A stretch of 5,321 nt of DNA from Desulfobacteraceae bacterium (GTDB lineage Bacteria > Desulfobacterota > Desulfobacteria > Desulfobacterales > SG8-13). Below, one piece after another: positions 5,122 to 5,321 of this stretch. The stretch's first letter is position 1, and each line of letters starts with the position of its first letter. Where the stretch lies: assembly GCA_029287875.1 (NCBI GenBank), contig JARFQH010000361.1, positions 1-5,321 of the forward strand, given 5' to 3'. Below the pieces are notes generated by a model. It had not been told where the DNA came from. It searched no databases and worked only from the letters and a program-made list of their open reading frames with translations. The position numbers and the translations under genes were made by a program.

Positions 5122-5321
5122 ATGCAAGAAAATGGACAAGATCCGGCCGTCAGCCGCAGCAAGGCGATTGTCAAGGCCATCATCCTGGGGGCGTTTATCA
5201 TCGGTGCCATTGTTCTGGTTCGCTTCACGCCGGTGAAAGGCTACCTGACGACAGAGCAGTTGGGGCGATTTCTGGACACAGCCGGTTTCTGGGCACCGCT
5301 GGTCTTTATTCTCATCTACAC
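5122..5321 (+). CDS. Probable TVP38/TMEM64 (VTT-domain) membrane protein, N-terminal part only
   Basis: Seen: 66 complete codons from ATG 5122 to the window end. The start is fixed by GGAGAG (5109-5114) and by an in-frame TAA at 5104-5106 that rules out a longer frame. A short polar N-terminus with basic residues precedes a hydrophobic helix (about 15-34, AIVKAIILGAFIIGAIVLVR). A polar segment with the pattern YLTTEQLGRFLDTAGFWAPL and the start of a second hydrophobic stretch (VFILIY) follow. This order, a helix, then LxxxxxxxGxWAPLxFxxxY, is typical of TVP38/TMEM64 proteins of the VTT/DedA superfamily, whose bacterial substrates are mostly unclear. The position behind a flavin disulfide reductase supports the call, since the two domains are known as neighbours or fusions. 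The main VTT domain lies beyond the window, so family assignment is provisional. Confidence 0.72.
   Translation, partial: MQENGQDPAVSRSKAIVKAIILGAFIIGAIVLVRFTPVKGYLTTEQLGRFLDTAGFWAPLVFILIY

Noticed and set aside
1..5321. CRISPR array, insertion sequence, tRNA or rRNA
   Set aside because: No repeated spacer-repeat pattern, transposase fragment, terminal repeats or tRNA-like fold was seen; the tau deletion joint carries no mobile-element ends.

Overview
The window looks like a piece of a Desulfobacterota (sulfate-reducer-like deltaproteobacterial) chromosome of moderate GC. This is inferred from the style of the proteins, from a probable selenocysteine (Sec) codon, which that group uses often, and from a taurine-type transporter next to redox genes. 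No marker gene fixes the taxon.

Layout. (1) Positions 1-442, minus strand: an exported protein with a short propeller-like front part and a DsbA-type thioredoxin fold. The first active-site position of the expected CxxC is an in-frame TGA, and translation continues after it as V-Y-C-K. A perfect stem-loop follows the TGA at once, so this is a strong Sec candidate (U-V-Y-C) that a standard gene caller would end too early. (2) 797-1219, plus strand: a 140-residue soluble protein that resembles the N2 domain of GspE/PilB secretion ATPases but has no ATPase core. (3) 1274-1789, minus strand: an intact thiol peroxidase (Tpx). It converges with the previous gene on a shared terminator hairpin. (4) 2089-3349, plus strand: a wrecked taurine ABC transporter locus. 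The first half of tauA is joined directly to tauC with tauB absent, and the tauC part carries a frameshift as well. (5) 3360-4826, plus strand: an intact FAD/NAD(P) disulfide oxidoreductase of the Lpd/MerA-like group, ten bases behind tauC. (6) 5122 to the window end, plus strand: the start of a small membrane protein, probably TVP38/TMEM64 (VTT) family.

How they fit. Three genes deal with thiol-disulfide or peroxide chemistry: the exported DsbA-like protein, Tpx and the flavin disulfide reductase. They are on different strands and transcripts, so this is a neighbourhood and not a proven pathway. The oxidoreductase and VTT-type protein are a known recurring pair, sometimes fused. The tau remnant can no longer make a working transporter, but its promoter region (about 1994-2025) looks intact and may now mainly serve the oxidoreductase gene. 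The most rewarding observation is the TGA at 29-31.
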